The translations under genes and the position numbers were made by a program. Shown here piece after piece: positions 9,963 through 21,712 of a stretch of 64,000 nt of DNA; positions within the stretch are counted from its first letter, which is position 1; every line of letters starts with the position of its first letter. The notes below the pieces were generated by a model that was not told where the DNA came from, did no database searches, and worked only from the letters and a program-made list of their open reading frames with translations. Location of the stretch: the NCBI GenBank assembly GCA_028571685.1, contig CM053148.1, positions 88,000,001-88,064,000 of the forward strand. The letters run 5' to 3'. The stretch comes from Heterohyrax brucei. Lineage: Eukaryota > Chordata > Mammalia > Hyracoidea > Procaviidae.

Positions 9963-10128
9963 GGAAACCCTGATAGCACAGTGGTTAAGAGTTATGGCTG
10001 CTGACCCAAAGATCGGCAGTTTGAGTTGACCAGGTGCTCCTTGGAAACTCTGTGGGACAGTTCTACTATGTTGTATAGGGTCTCTATGAATCAAAATCAG
10101 CTTGATAGCAACAGGTTTTGACTGCAGT
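9963..10128 (+). repeat. AfroSINE, full length, 13 bp duplication
   Basis: Starts 'ggaaaccctgatagcacagt' and ends in 'gcaacaggttttgactgc'. Perfect 13 bp target duplication 'ataaatcagtgta' at 9950-9962 and 10129-10141. Confidence 0.95.
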
Positions 10129-10254
10129 ATAAATCAGTGTAACTATGAATTTGGATTGAAAAACTATTAAGTTAAAAAAATTAGCAATATAATGGAAAAA
10201 TAGGAATCTGAGCTAACAGAAACATTTGATTGTCTAATTGGACTCATTGGAGAT

Positions 10255-10299
10255 TAGAGTCTCTGTGAGTGGCAACCAATTTGATGGCACCTAACAATG
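10255..10299 (+). repeat. RTE 3' tip only
   Basis: 'agagtctctgtgagtggcaa', then 'tttgatggcacctaacaa', the last ~45 bp of RTE with its (AAC) tail and nothing upstream. A short duplication was not found. Confidence 0.65.
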
Positions 10300-10865
10300 A
10301 GAAGCAAGGAAAATTCCGCTTTAAACCTTCCATAAATGAGGAAGCCCCTCCTAGCAAACGTAATCCTTCTATTCATCCAGAGGTCCGTCATCAGCTTTGT
10401 TAGACTATGGTACTAAAACTCTTCTCTTTTTCTCAGGATCGTCCAGCTCGCACTAATTCTGGAGAAAAAAAAAAACAGACCATGGCACAGATTTTTCAAT
10501 CTTTTCTTTGCAGATAACCTTCTGCTATTAGTAAATATAGCACTTATCATGTCGATGTGCATTCTTGACTTAGGTCGATATTTTTCAATATCTTACATTA
10601 AAGAACTAACCCACAAGATCCTGAGGACCACTATGATTTGAAACATTCCATACAGGAAGAGAAATTGCCTTGCTTTACAAAGTATTTGGTAATGACCATG
10701 TCCCTTCACAGGTCTACATTCTTTTGCCAGTCCCATTGCTCCTTTTTCTCTGTCATCCACAATTATTTGTACTATTCTACATTTACTGTGCAAGACAGTT
10801 AATGGAAAATTTGAGGCACCTGGTATGATCTGAAATGGAAAATTTGAAGATCAGGTATGATTCTT
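10300..10865. other. unique sequence
   Basis: Not recognised. An A-tract lies at 10465-10475 and no credible reading frame was seen. Confidence 0.45.
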
Positions 10866-11112
10866 TGTTTTGGGTAGTTTTTATTATTATTATTATGACT
10901 GAGTGAAAATGTACATTCCCGAATAAATTTACATGCCCACCTATATGCAGCTTCCACTGCTCTCCCTAGTGACAGCACACTATTCCTCTCTGCTCCATAC
11001 GTGTCTCATCCTCCCACAGTCTCCTTTCCCCTCCTCTGCACCCACTCTCCTTCCTCCAGCCAGAGGTCAGCAGGATGATATCCTATGGATGCATAGAACC
11101 GTAAAGTAACCC
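10866..11112 (-). repeat. L1 3' UTR, strongly 5'-truncated
   Basis: 'gagtgaaaatgtacattccc', 'ccacctatatgcagcttcca' and 'cagaggtcagcaggatgata' equal the 3' terminal portion of the neighbouring L1s. Left edge is (TTA)n-rich. Confidence 0.85.
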
Positions 11113-13122
11113 TCCATACTGCTTCTAAGAGAGGAATATCCGGTAAAGACGACATAATTACACTGGAAGCTTTCCCTGTCACAAGTAATTACTCCACTGC
11201 AACCAATCCAAGAGATACATGTATCTTTTTTTTCTTTTAAGAGTGAAAATATACGTTCTCATAAAAACTTTCATGACCACCTGCATGCAGCTCCCACATG
11301 CTCTCCTTGCATACTCTTCCTTTCGACTCCATCTGTGTCTTATCCTCCCAACAATCCCCTAACCATTCTTCTCCAATCACTCCCCAGCCTCCAGTGAGAG
11401 GTCAGCAGGATGACATCCTCGAGATGCATAGGACCATAAAGTGCACACATGACATGGTCACTCTATGTCACCAAGTCCAATCCATTCCTGTCTGAAGAGT
11501 TGACCTCCATTACGATTTATGGACAGGAGCAGCATCAGGGCCAGGGTCTGTGCTCCCAGAGAAACTCCAAGGCCCCTGGGCCATCAACTGCAGTCTTTCA
11601 GTGGAGATATCTGGGTACAATGCTTTTTAGACTTGTGTTGCCAGTGAGACTCAAGTGTGTGAGTCCCATCATTGCTATCACTGATGGTGACAAGGCACCA
11701 TCTGATTCTTCCGATCACAAGTCAATGTAGTCACCCACTCACATGGATCTCTCGGTCTTCTGGGTTCTCATTCCCCCATGTCATTTTGGTCCCTGGTGAT
11801 CATCCATTCCTGCTGAGTTGGGACCATTTGCTGTACCCTGAGATGGCAGCTTGGCAGCTTTTAAGACCCAGTTGCAGCTCACCAATGTGGGGTGCAGAAG
11901 GCTCTCTTAGAAAAATGCTAGTTGTGCCAACTGGCCTCCATTTCCCTTGAGAGCATGGTCCCTGACCGCCCACCCCAGCTGCTCTGTCCTCTCAAAATTG
12001 GGTTAAGATGGGAGGAATAATCATATTATGTTGAAGTCCAGTTAATAGTGATCTTCTTTCTAATGTGCACTGTCACAGATTTCACCCCACCAAATTTCTA
12101 ACAACTACTTAATTTAACCTTACCCCCCTCTCCCTCCCTCTCCATAGCTGCAGCCAGCAAAGAGTCTTTTCTTCTAGGTACGAGTCTATTTTGAAGTTCT
12201 TATTGTAGGGGTCTCTTACAATATTTGTACTTTTTTTGCTGACTGCTTTCAGTCAGCATAATGTCCTGCAATTGAAACCAGGTTATGAGATGTTTCCTAA
12301 AACCATTGCTGTTCTTTATCATTGTATAGTGTTTCATTGATTATATGTCCCATAGTTTACCTATCCATTCTTCTGTTGTTGGACATCTGGGTTGATTCCA
12401 TCTTTTTGCTATTGTGAACTGTACTGCGATAAACTTTCTTGTACATGTATCAGTTGGTATGAATGGCCTTGATATATTCTGAGCAGTAGAATTATTGGAT
12501 CAAATGGTACATCTATATCCAGTGTTTTAAGGGAGCACCAGATTGCTTTCCAAAGAAGTTGCACGATTTTGTAATCCCACCAACAGCATAGGAGAGTTCT
12601 AATTTCGCCACAGCCTCTTCAGCATTTGTTGTTGTGTGTTTTTTGGATTATGGTCAATCTTGTTGGAGTGAGATGGCATCTCATCATAGTTTTGATTTGA
12701 ATTTCTTCAGTAGCTAATGATCACGAGCATGTCCTCATGTGTTATTTGGTTGCTTGGATCTCCTCTTTAGAGAAGTGTCTGTCCATCTCCTTTGCCCATC
12801 ACTTAATTGGATTATTTACCTTTTTCTTATTGATATTTTATAGTACCTTATAGATTATGGAGATCAAACTGCTGTGTGACATATAGTTGCAAATAATTTT
12901 TACCATTCTGTAGGTGGCCTTCTAATACTATTAATAAAGTCTTTGAGTGAGCAAAAGAGTCTGATTCTTAGTAGTTCCCATTTATCTATTTTCTTTTCTA
13001 TTGTTTGTGGTTTGATAGATTTCGAAGTCTGTCTGTGTTATGTATTAAAACTTCAATTGTTATTCCTACTTTTTCTTGGAAGAGTTTCTTCATTTTAGAT
13101 GTGATATTTAGATCTTTTATTT

Positions 13123-13154
13123 GTCGGATCTGACTTGACAGCTCTTGGCTTGGC
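13123..13154 (+). repeat. 32 bp tip-only insertion in L1 ORF2
   Basis: 'gtcggatctgacttgacagc', then 'tcttggcttggc', interrupts L1 sequence between 'gatcttttat' and 'tattcagtttg'. The possible duplication 'tatt' is very short. Opposite in strand to the L1 it sits in. Confidence 0.62.
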
Positions 13155-13208
13155 TATTCAGTTTGCTTTGGTTTTGTACAAGGTGTAAGATATGGGTCTT
13201 ATTTCAAT

Positions 13209-13243
13209 TTAGTCGGATCTGACTCGACGACACTTGGCTGGCT
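13209..13243 (+). repeat. 35 bp tip-only insertion in L1 ORF2
   Basis: 'agtcggatctgactcgacga', then 'cacttggctggc', with a 7 bp direct repeat 'tttcaat' at 13202-13208 and 13244-13250. Second such insert within 90 bp of the first. Confidence 0.72.
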
Positions 13244-16200
13244 TTTCAATGTATTGCTGATGGATATTCAGTTTTGCCAGCACCATTTGTTGAAGAGATT
13301 TTTTTTTCCTCCAGTTTAATGTCTTAGGGCCTTTGTTGAATATCAACTGTTCATAGGAAGATGGTATAATCTCTGGGGTGTCAATTCTGTTCCATTGATC
13401 TGTCTCTTTTTGTACCAGCACCAGGCTGTTTTGACTGCTGTGGTACCGTAATAGGTTCTAAAGTCAGGTAGTGAGAGACCTCCTAGTATGTTCTTCAGTA
13501 GTGCTTTACTTAACCAGAACTTGTTCCTTTTCCAAAGTTGGTGATTTGTTTCTCCAACTCATTAAAAAAATGTCACCGGAGTTTGTACTGGGATTACATT
13601 ACACAAGTAGATTGCTTTGGGTAAAATATACATTTTCACAGTGTTAAGTCTTCCTATCCATGAGCAGGGTAGATTTCTCTGTTTATGGAAGTCTCTCTTA
13701 GTTCCTTGTAGTAAGATCTTGTAATTCTCTTTGTAAAGGTCTATTATTTCTCTGGTTAGATTTATTTCTAGGTACTTTATCTTCTTAAGGGCTATAGTAA
13801 ATGGCATTGATTTTGTGATTTCTTCATTAATAATCTCATTGTTGGTATAAAGGAATCCTACTGATTTATTTATGTTTATCTTGTATCCGGAGACTTTGCT
13901 GAACTATTCTACCAGTTTGAGTACTTTATTTATGGATTCTTTAGAATTCTTTGCATATACAATCATATCATCTGCAAATAGGGAGATTTTTACTTTCTTT
14001 TGCTGATGCAGATTCCCTTTATTTCTTGTTCTTCTCTAATTGCTTTGGGTAGAACTTCTAGTACAGTGTTGAATAGGAGAGGTGAGAGTGGGCATCCTTA
14101 CCTAGTTCCTGTTCTCAAGGGAAGCTGTTTCAGTCTCTCTCCACTCAGGATGACATAGGCAGTTAGCTTGTACAAATGGCCTTATTGCATTGAGTAATTG
14201 GCTGTTTATTTCTATTTTGCTGGGAGTTTTTAGCGTGAATCGATGTTAGACTTTATCAAATGCCCTTTCTGCATCAATAGACAAGATCAGTTGATTCTAG
14301 TTTTTTGTGTTATTTATGGGGTTGATCACATTAATTGTTTTTCTGATGTTCAGTCAGCTTTGCATCCCTGGTATGAATCCAACTTGATCATGATGGTTTA
14401 TTTTTTTGTATATGTTGTTGTATTCTATGGGCAGGAATTTTGCTGAAGAATTTTTACATCTAGATTTATGAGTGATCTTCGTCTGTAGTTCTGCTTTTAG
14501 TTTGGTCTTTCCCTGGCTTTGGTACCAGGGTTATGCTGGTTTCACAGAATGAGTCTAGAAGTATTCCATCTTTTCTATACTGTGAAATAGTGTCGGTAGT
14601 AATGCAGATAGCTCTTCTCTAAAAGCATGGTAGAATTTTGTAGTGAAGCCCTCTGTGCCCAGCCTTTTTCTCACTGGTAGTTTTTGGTTGACTTTTTCAA
14701 TCTATTCCTTTGTGATGGGTTTGTTAATTTGTTCAGGTAGGTGATATGAATCTAGGAATTCATCCATTTCCTCTAGGTTTTCAAATTTGTTAGAGTACAG
14801 TCTTTTATAGTATTCTGTTATGATATTTTTAATTTCTGTTGGATCTGTATGACCACTCCCCTCTCATTTCTTATTTGGGTTATTTCCTTTCCTGTATTTC
14901 TTTAGTAAGTTTAGCTGGTGGCTTGTCAATTTTGTTGATCTTTTCAAAAACCAGATTTTGATCTTTCTAGTTTTTTCAATTATTCTTATATTCTCTAATT
15001 TGTTTATTTCTGCTCTAATCTTTATGTTCTATTTTCTTTTGGTGCCTGAGGGGTTCCTCTGTTGTTCTCTTTCTACTTGTTCAAGTTGTAGGGCTAGCTC
15101 TTTGGTTTGGTTTCTTTCTTCCTACTAGATGTGTACATTCCTGGAGATAAACTGACCTCTGAGCACTGCTTTAGCTGTATCCCATAGGTTCTGGTAGGGA
15201 GTGTTTGGGTTCTCATTAGAATCCATACATTTCTTTATTTCATCCTTGATTTCTTCTCCAAACCATCGCTTTTTGAGGAAGGTATTGTTCAGTTTCCATG
15301 TGTTCCAGTTTCTATCTACGTTTTTTCTGCTATTGATTTTGACTTTTATGGCTTTATGATCTGAGAAGATACTTTGTACTAATTCAATGGTATGGATTTT
15401 GTTGAGAATTTGTTTCTGTCCTAAGACATGGTCTATTCTGGAGAGTATTCCATGTGCAGTGGAGAAGAAAGTGTAGTTGTTCTCGGATGGAAGTTTCTGT
15501 ATATGTCAGTGAGGTCTTGTTGGTTAATTGAGGCAATAAGGTCTTCTGTGTCTTTCCTGAGCTTTTTCCTAGATGATCTAGCCAATATTGAGAGTGGAGT
15601 ATTGAAGTTTCCCACTGTTATTGTGTTATTGTGGTGATCTATCTCATTTTTGAGTGTAGTCAGTGTCTCTTCAATGTACTTAGATTCATAAATATCTAAT
15701 ATTGTTAAGTCTTGCTTGTGTATTGAATCTATTAGCAACAAATAGTGCCGATCCTTTTCCACGCTGGAGGATTTTGCATTAAAATCTATTTTTTTCTGAG
15801 ATTAGAATTGCCACATCTGCTCTTCTTTATTCATTGTTAGCTTGATATATATTCTTCCATCCTTTAAATTTCCGTTTGTTCCTATCTTCAAGTCTAACGT
15901 GAGTTTCTTGTAGGCAACATATGGATATTGTTTATTTTGATCCAAGATGTCACTCTAAGTCTCTTTACTGGAGCATTTAGTCCATTCATATTCAATGAAG
16001 TTATTGATAGGTATGTATTTAGTGCTGTCATTGTGGTAGGTTTCTTTTTCTGTTGTTTGTGTTGATGTTTTCTCTGCTGTTATTAATCTGTTCTGCGTCG
16101 TTCTTTGTGAGTTGATTTTTCACCTTTTCAGAGTTGGTTTTATGGTTCTTGAGACTCTTGTATTGCATTTCTTGATTTGATCTGTTGCATCTTTATTGTG

Positions 16201-16442
16201 CTTCATCACTGCACCCTTGGTCCCCAGTTTTAATTACCATCAGTCTTATTAACTTCCTCTCCATCTGGAAGGACTATAATGACTGCAGTACATCCCTCTT
16301 TTTAATATGATGACATTATAGCTTTCATGATATGATCACTGGATCATTTCTTTCACTATTATAGCTTTGATTGAGTTTGGAGCCTTCCTTAACTGAGTAG
16401 GTTTCTAGGTGATGTGTCCTGCATTTGATTCTAAATGTAAAG

Positions 16443-17402
16443 TTAGTGGTTTTGTTCTTCTAAGCCAAGAGCTTCGTTCAGTACTTCTTGTAGTTTTGGT
16501 TTGGTTTTTACCGAGTCTCTGAGTTTCTATATATCTGTGACTACCTTAATTAAACTTTCATATTTGAAAGAGTGTTTTGCCGGATATATAATTCTTGGTT
16601 GGAAGTTCTTCTCCTTCAAGGCTTTGACTATGTCATGCTACTGTCTCTGTGCCAGCATTGTTTCAGCTGAGAAATGTGATGAAAGCCTACAGGGTTTTCC
16701 TCTTAATGTTAGCTTTGCTTTGAGTCTTGACGCCTTTCAGAGTTTCTGCTTATGTTTCATTTTGTTAAGCTTGATTATACTATGTCTTGGAGTCTTTCTT
16801 TTGAGATCTATATTGAGTGGTGTTTGATATGCATCTTGGATATCTATATTCTCTTCTTTCCTAATTTCTGGGAAGTTTTCTGTCAGCAGCTCAGCAACAA
16901 TACTTTCTATGTTCTCAGGTGTCTTGCCCTGTTCAGGAACTCCAGTTAATCATAGATTGTTCCACTTTATAGAGTCCCACATGCTTCTTAATGCTTCTTC
17001 ATGTTTTTTGTTTCTTTTTTCTGATTTCTCCTCATAGATGCTGGAGACAGTAGCTCTGTCTTCCAAGTCAAAAAGTCTATTTCCCATTTGCTCCATTCTG
17101 TTTTCCTGGCTTTGAGTTGAAGATTCTATATCTTTGATTTTATTCTTGATCTATTGGATTTCAAAGTACTGGTGTTCCATCTGATTGAATAGCTTGCCTA
17201 ATTTTTCATTTTGTTCTGCTGAATTTTGCATATGGTTTAAGAGGACTCTCTATATAATCCTTTTGTAATCACCTTCTGATAGTTTCAGAAAATTTTCTTC
17301 ATCTGGAAACTTTTTCAGTTATTTCTTTTGGTGGCTCTCTAAAGCAATTAGTGATTTCTTGGTTACAGTTTTCTCCACAGTTTGTTGCTTTTGGGGCATC
17401 AT
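16443..17402 (-). pseudogene. L1 ORF1 remnant
   Basis: A 960 bp frame of about 320 codons. The start at 17402 gives MMPQKQQTVEKT; then a coiled-coil region (NSAEQNEKLGKLFNQMEHQ, RMEQMGNRLFDLEDRA), then RRM and C-terminal domain sequence ending KLQEVLNEALGLEEQNH at 16446. Several in-frame stops, including one before IKNKIKDIESSTQ. In active L1 this is the trimeric RNA-binding chaperone that coats L1 RNA in the cytoplasm. Confidence 0.85.
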
Positions 17403-17623
17403 GTGAGTCAATGGTGGCTGGGAGAGATGCTGTTAGGATGGGCCACAGTTGCTTCTCTAGGCCTTCTTAAAATGAAAGCTAAAAGGTATCTGACCACTTC
17501 CAAAATCAGTCAGGTTTTCAGGTGTATAGGTCCCTCTTCACAGCTGACAAAGAAAGCAACACTATATCCAACCCCACATGTTATAAACTAGTTCAAAAAC
17601 CAGAAAAGCTACTACCCTATTGG

Positions 17624-18127
17624 CCTCTGCTGCTGGTTCCCAGCTGTAAGCGACATTGTAAAATCCTGCTTTACTGCTGGAAAAGTGCTCTCCTCCGGGC
17701 AGGCACTGCCTCTTAATCTAGGGATTAGATCCAGCTGAGGCTTCCATATGGGCATGTCCAAGTCATAGTGGAACAAGATGGTGCCCTGCACAAGCTCCCC
17801 TCTGACCTCCTACAGGCTACTCAGTGGCAGAGGTGGAAAGAGAGGCCAAAGATGCCAGGTGCACAAAGTCCATATCCTCTGTTGCTGGGCCCCAGCTGTA
17901 GGTGACATTGTAGAATGCTGCTTTTCTGCCAGAAAATTGCTGTCCTCTGGGCAGGCGCTGCCTTCCGGCCTAGGAACTAGGTCCAGCTGGGACTTCCATG
18001 TGGTTATATTGGCCTCCTAGTGGAACAGGTTGGTGTTCCACACATGTTCCCCACTTGCCTCAGTAGTGACTACTCAATGGTGGAGGCAGAAAGAGAGGCC
18101 TAAGGTGCCAAGATGCACAGAGTCCAA
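17624..18127 (-). repeat. two tandem ~252 bp monomers in the L1 5' UTR
   Basis: Unit one at 17624-17875 and unit two at 17876-18127 share, in order, 'ccagctgta', 'gcgacattgta' or 'gtgacattgta', 'gggcaggc', 'ctactca', 'aaagagaggcc' and 'gatgc'. Moderately diverged from each other. Monomer arrays like this act as promoters in some rodent L1 families; the same role here is inference. Confidence 0.78.
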
Positions 18128-18704
18128 AGCTCAGCTTTCAAAATGTGGCCATTTTGCCTCCCGATCCCATGAGCAGTGCATCTGAGATTAGCTGCTAGTC
18201 AAGTCCCAGCTCTGCCTGCTGGCTAAGATGAAGGAAAAAAAAGTTAAAACAGCAAGTTGCCTTCAGTCCATGAAAGCCAGCACTCAATCAGAGCAGGGGT
18301 TGGTGAAGAAAGGAAGTCTTCCATCTACTGGTATGAAGTCCAAATTGACAGCCCTATACAATGTCCTAGGGTTCACTAGGTGTCCAGAAGGCTACATTTA
18401 ATTATCAATTCATGTCTTGGTTTCCAGAAGGATTTAGGAAGACGTGTGCTTAGTCTACCACCTTGACTCTGCCCCCCTTGAGATGTATATCTCTTTAAGC
18501 CAATTGCTTTGGAGAGCTGGAAGCTCTGCCTTGAAATTATTCATTACCAAATGAGTAATGCATTTCTATGAGCTAAGCCTGAGATTACAAATCAAGTCAT
18601 GTTATTCACTGATCTAAGTTTGAAAATACCAATGAAGTATTCTATTTCATATTCATTGTTCTGTGAAATGTCACCTGAAAAAAACAAGAAAGTAAATTGC
18701 TTGC

Positions 18705-18960
18705 CATTAGAAGTTGTTGAGTTGGTTCCACATCATAATGATCCCATACGGCAAGAGAAAGCATCACTGCCTGGTCTTGCTCCATACTCACAATATTTGC
18801 TATGTTTGAGCTCATTGCTGCTGCTAATGTGTCAATCATGTCATTGAGGGTCTCTGTCTTGTATTTTTGCTCTTGATTTTTCTAATCATTATGTTCTTTT
18901 TCAGGGACTTGTCCTTCCTGGTAACATGTCCAACATATATGAGATAGCCTATCACTGTTT
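18705..18960 (-). repeat. RTE 3' end fragment
   Basis: 'agttgttgagttggttccac', 'gctatgtttgagctcattgc', 'tcattgagggtctctgtctt' and 'tggtaacatgtccaacatat' follow the antisense RTE 3' UTR. 5'-truncated. Confidence 0.82.
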
Positions 18961-20581
18961 TTCTCTTCTTGCACCACCTCATACTTTTCTCAGAAAGGTT
19001 CTAGTCACTGAGAAGGTTCATGGCCAACCAGAATAGTACTCTTCTGTCAGACTATCTCTCCTATGGAGTTCTGGAATGACAGAAATGTTGTCAGATTTGC
19101 ACCATGATCAAATTTTGTCCTTTTCCTTTCCCTTCCTCAGTCTGCTTCTCTTCTGTTTTCTTTTGCTATGTGTTATACCCAATAAATATTTCAAACATCT
19201 AATTCCATCCTAAATCTGTTTCAAAGAGAATATAAATTACAAAGCTCACTAAAATGGCAATTTTTTTTTGTATGTTTTAGTGGGACAGGGGACATCCACA
19301 TGATGCACCTTAGTTTTTATTCCAGATTCCCAAAAAGATGTATGTTCATAACTAATTGCTCCACGCATGCGTGTACTTTATTCTCCAGTCATCTAGGTCT
19401 CGCTTCACAACTACAGAGAAAGGGCTGTGTCTCTAGCCTCAATACTATGAATTTTCTAATGCAGTCCAGGGGGCAAGGCTCTTCATTGAGTAATTGATAT
19501 ACAGCTTTTAACTCTTCATATTGAATAGACTTGCCCTTACCTTCTTGTGTCAATGTTTTACTGTCTGCAAGGCATACTGCAACTGATTTTCAGTTAGCAA
19601 TATAACCCACATTCCAGAATCTTCCATGAGAGATTCCAGCAATCTACTTTGTCTTGTCTGGGAGGAAATCAAAGAACTTAGGTCAACACTGATAAAAAGA
19701 TCTCAGCCCTGTGAGTGAGGAAGCAAGCTGCCCATCCATACAGTGAAATCTACTTTGGCTTTCTTTCTTAGCATTCTCTTGAATACTCTTTCTCATTTTA
19801 TGTATGAGCTATGCTCTACAGTACCCTTCCTAGATGAATGTCCTTTTTGAATCAGCAAAACATTAGCCTAGCATCATTTGATGCCAACAATATTAAGGAT
19901 AGTTTTGACTAACTGCCAGTATAAGGTAACAATTGCCATTTAAATGAGCTTTAATGAGCAGCTGCCTCAGGTTGCTTTCAGGCCCAATGCCAAAGAGATC
20001 TTCACTTAGTCACACCATTTGCTTTCTGCGAAATATGAGGGTTTGCATATGCTCTTATGCAAGTACTTATTTTATCATCTAAATTGATGATCCATGATGT
20101 CCTAAGAGGGCAGTTTGTTCTTCAGTGAAACCTTAATGCTTACTTCTGCTTGCTGTTCCACTAAAATTAAAAGATGAAACAAAACAAAACAAAACAAAAC
20201 TTTTACTTTGGTGGCTTTGCAAATAGGAGAAGGTAGAATTCCAAGTGGAAGAATACGATGCTTCCCACACCTAGACAGTCTAGCCAGTCTCTGAACCCCT
20301 TACTTGCTGTCAGTTCTTTCACAGATAATAACTTAATTTTATCAGTTTGAATAAAGTTTCTGACTACTCAGACTAGGTTTAGTGCTCACAAATTGTCCAA
20401 ACTGTGTTAGGAATTGAATTTTAGGTTAATTTGTCAACTAGTTTTGATTTATTATCAGACCTCTTGAAATTCTTTCCCTAAAGTGGCAGTTATCTTTCTC
20501 TGCATTCTACCTCACAAAGCCATAGCATGTACTGTTGAATTCAAACATCATTGTAGATTCCTGAAATTTTGTATTGCTTAT
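18961..20581. other. unassigned, possibly very old repeat
   Basis: About 1.6 kb without a credible gene. 'acccaataaatatttc' near 19178 resembles a polyadenylation region and a (AAAAC)n microsatellite lies at 20175-20199. Some stretches look like degraded retroelement sequence, but I cannot name a family. Confidence 0.4.
20175..20199. repeat. (AAAAC)n microsatellite
   Basis: About five perfect pentanucleotide units. Confidence 0.9.
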
Positions 20582-21088
20582 TGTCATAAGTTAAATTATA
20601 TCGTTCCAAAAATGTGTGTAGCAATTTGGCTAGGCTGTGATTCCTGGTATAGCGTGATGTTTTCATCTGCTATAAACCCTGCCTCTATGATATCAAAGAG
20701 GAAGGATGGGTGGTAGTTGTGTTGGTGGGCCAGGACTCAACGTGTAAGATTGTATTGTGCCTTGAGGCAATCTCTTGGGATATAAAGGAAAGGGAAGCAG
20801 GCAAAGAGTTGGGAACCTCGTACCATCATGAAAGAAACAGTACCAGGAGAAGAGGTGCATCCTTCAGGAAAAAAAAAAACCTGGGGTACATGCACTACAG
20901 AATCCCCCATTCCAGGGAAAAATTGATGGCAAGAACCTTTTTCCAGAACCAACAGAGAAAGCTTTCCCTTGGAAGTGATATCCTGAATTTGGACTTCTAG
21001 CTTACTGACTGTGACAAATAAAGTTTCTCTTTTTTAAAGGCATTTAATTGTGGTATCTCTCTTACAGCACCATTAGATGGCTAAGACA
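20582..21088 (+). repeat. MaLR-type solo LTR, copy 1
   Basis: Begins 'tgtcataagttaaattat' and ends 'gatggctaagaca'. Its segment order (a cccc-aaaa-atgtgtgtagc block, 'gggaagcaggcaaagagttg', 'gaatttggacttctagc', 'acaaataaagtttc', 'ttacagcaccatta') parallels MLT1/MST LTRs of the ERVL-MaLR group. No internal sequence is attached. Fossil of mammalian, probably afrotherian-lineage, age. Confidence 0.78.
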
Positions 21089-21463
21089 TTTGTGTTTATC
21101 AGAAAGGAAGGCTTGAAAAACTTGATAGTTCTTGTTTTTGTATGGATCATTAAAACTAATGGAAAGATTGACTTGGGCAAAATTTCCTGTGAAAAGTATA
21201 AGCATAAGCATAGGTGTGAAACACTGGCTGTTGTTGTCAACATTACAATATTGTTACTTTCAATGGTCAGGTTACTTCAAATCAACCTGAAGGAACTCGC
21301 CAGGCATGTTTCTCACTTTGGAGTTTCATCACTAGCTTGAGTCCCTGTACCAGTGCATCACCATACACCTGTGGTTTCAACTTGTGGTCTTTCAGAACAA
21401 CATTGAGCTACTGTATCTGATAATTCTAACATGTTTTTCATAATACCACAGGCAAATTCATAT
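21089..21463. other. unique sequence
   Basis: No gene recognised. The 87-codon frame at 21077-21340 starts inside the LTR and has no protein signature. Confidence 0.45.
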
Positions 21464-21700
21464 CAGTCAAGATTCTCCAGAGTATTGGTAGGATATGATA
21501 TATATATATATACACACACACACAGATACCATATCGCGTCTATATATGATACATCAAATATATCACATTTATATATATATTTAAATTAATCCCATTATTA
21601 ATGGGATTTGGGGGTCTGGTAATTCTGAGCCCCAAAAGGCAAGTCCCAGCAGATTAAACTCAAGCAAGAGTTGATAGTACAGATAACTCAGAGATAATTT
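21464..21700. repeat. old repeat with internal TA/CA microsatellite
   Basis: 'agtcaagattctccagag', then TA and CA runs at 21498-21530, then 'gggtctggtaattctgag' and 'aggcaagtcccagcag'. It resembles the widespread mammalian repeat in which 'tctccagagaaacagaacc' precedes a TA tract. Family not determined. Confidence 0.4.
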
Positions 21701-21712
21701 ATACAAGGTAAA

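Larger units (their letters stand above)
12300..16150 (-). pseudogene. L1 ORF2 remnant (endonuclease, reverse transcriptase)
   Basis: Order in sense: endonuclease region (15433-15900), where 15433-15762 reads GNFNTPLS (GDFNTPLS in active L1; the catalytic Asp is Asn, codon 15607-15609) and DLTDIYRNFHPRT. Then reverse transcriptase, with LFADDM at 13965-13982 keeping the catalytic Asp pair. Then 13562-13807 ([33 protein letters not shown]) and 13209-13421 (DQWNRIDTPEIIPSSYEQLI). The C-terminal NQP-CPTTEEWIG block lies near 12355-12400. In live elements this protein nicks DNA and primes cDNA synthesis on the target. Exact ends are uncertain. Confidence 0.88.
11227..18478 (-). mobile_element. 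full-length L1 LINE
   Basis: About 7.25 kb on the minus strand. The 3' UTR is at 11227-12300, ORF2 remnant to about 16150, ORF1 remnant 16443-17402, and 5' UTR 17403-18478, whose end reads 'ggggggcagagtcaagg' in sense, the usual L1 start. A degraded ~15 bp target duplication is visible: 'gagatacatgtatct' at 11212-11226 and 'gagatgtatatctct' at 18480-18494 (11 of 15 identical). Both ORFs are broken by many stops, so this is an inactive, fairly old copy. Two tip-only SINE/RTE insertions lie in ORF2. Confidence 0.93.

Noticed and set aside
16501-16949. Plus-strand frames of 108 and 65 codons
   Set aside because: They are shadows on the opposite strand of the L1 ORF1 remnant.
20166-20199. Repeated short units that might suggest a CRISPR-like or satellite array
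   Set aside because: Simple (AAAAC) microsatellite; CRISPR arrays do not occur in such genomes and there are no spaced repeats.
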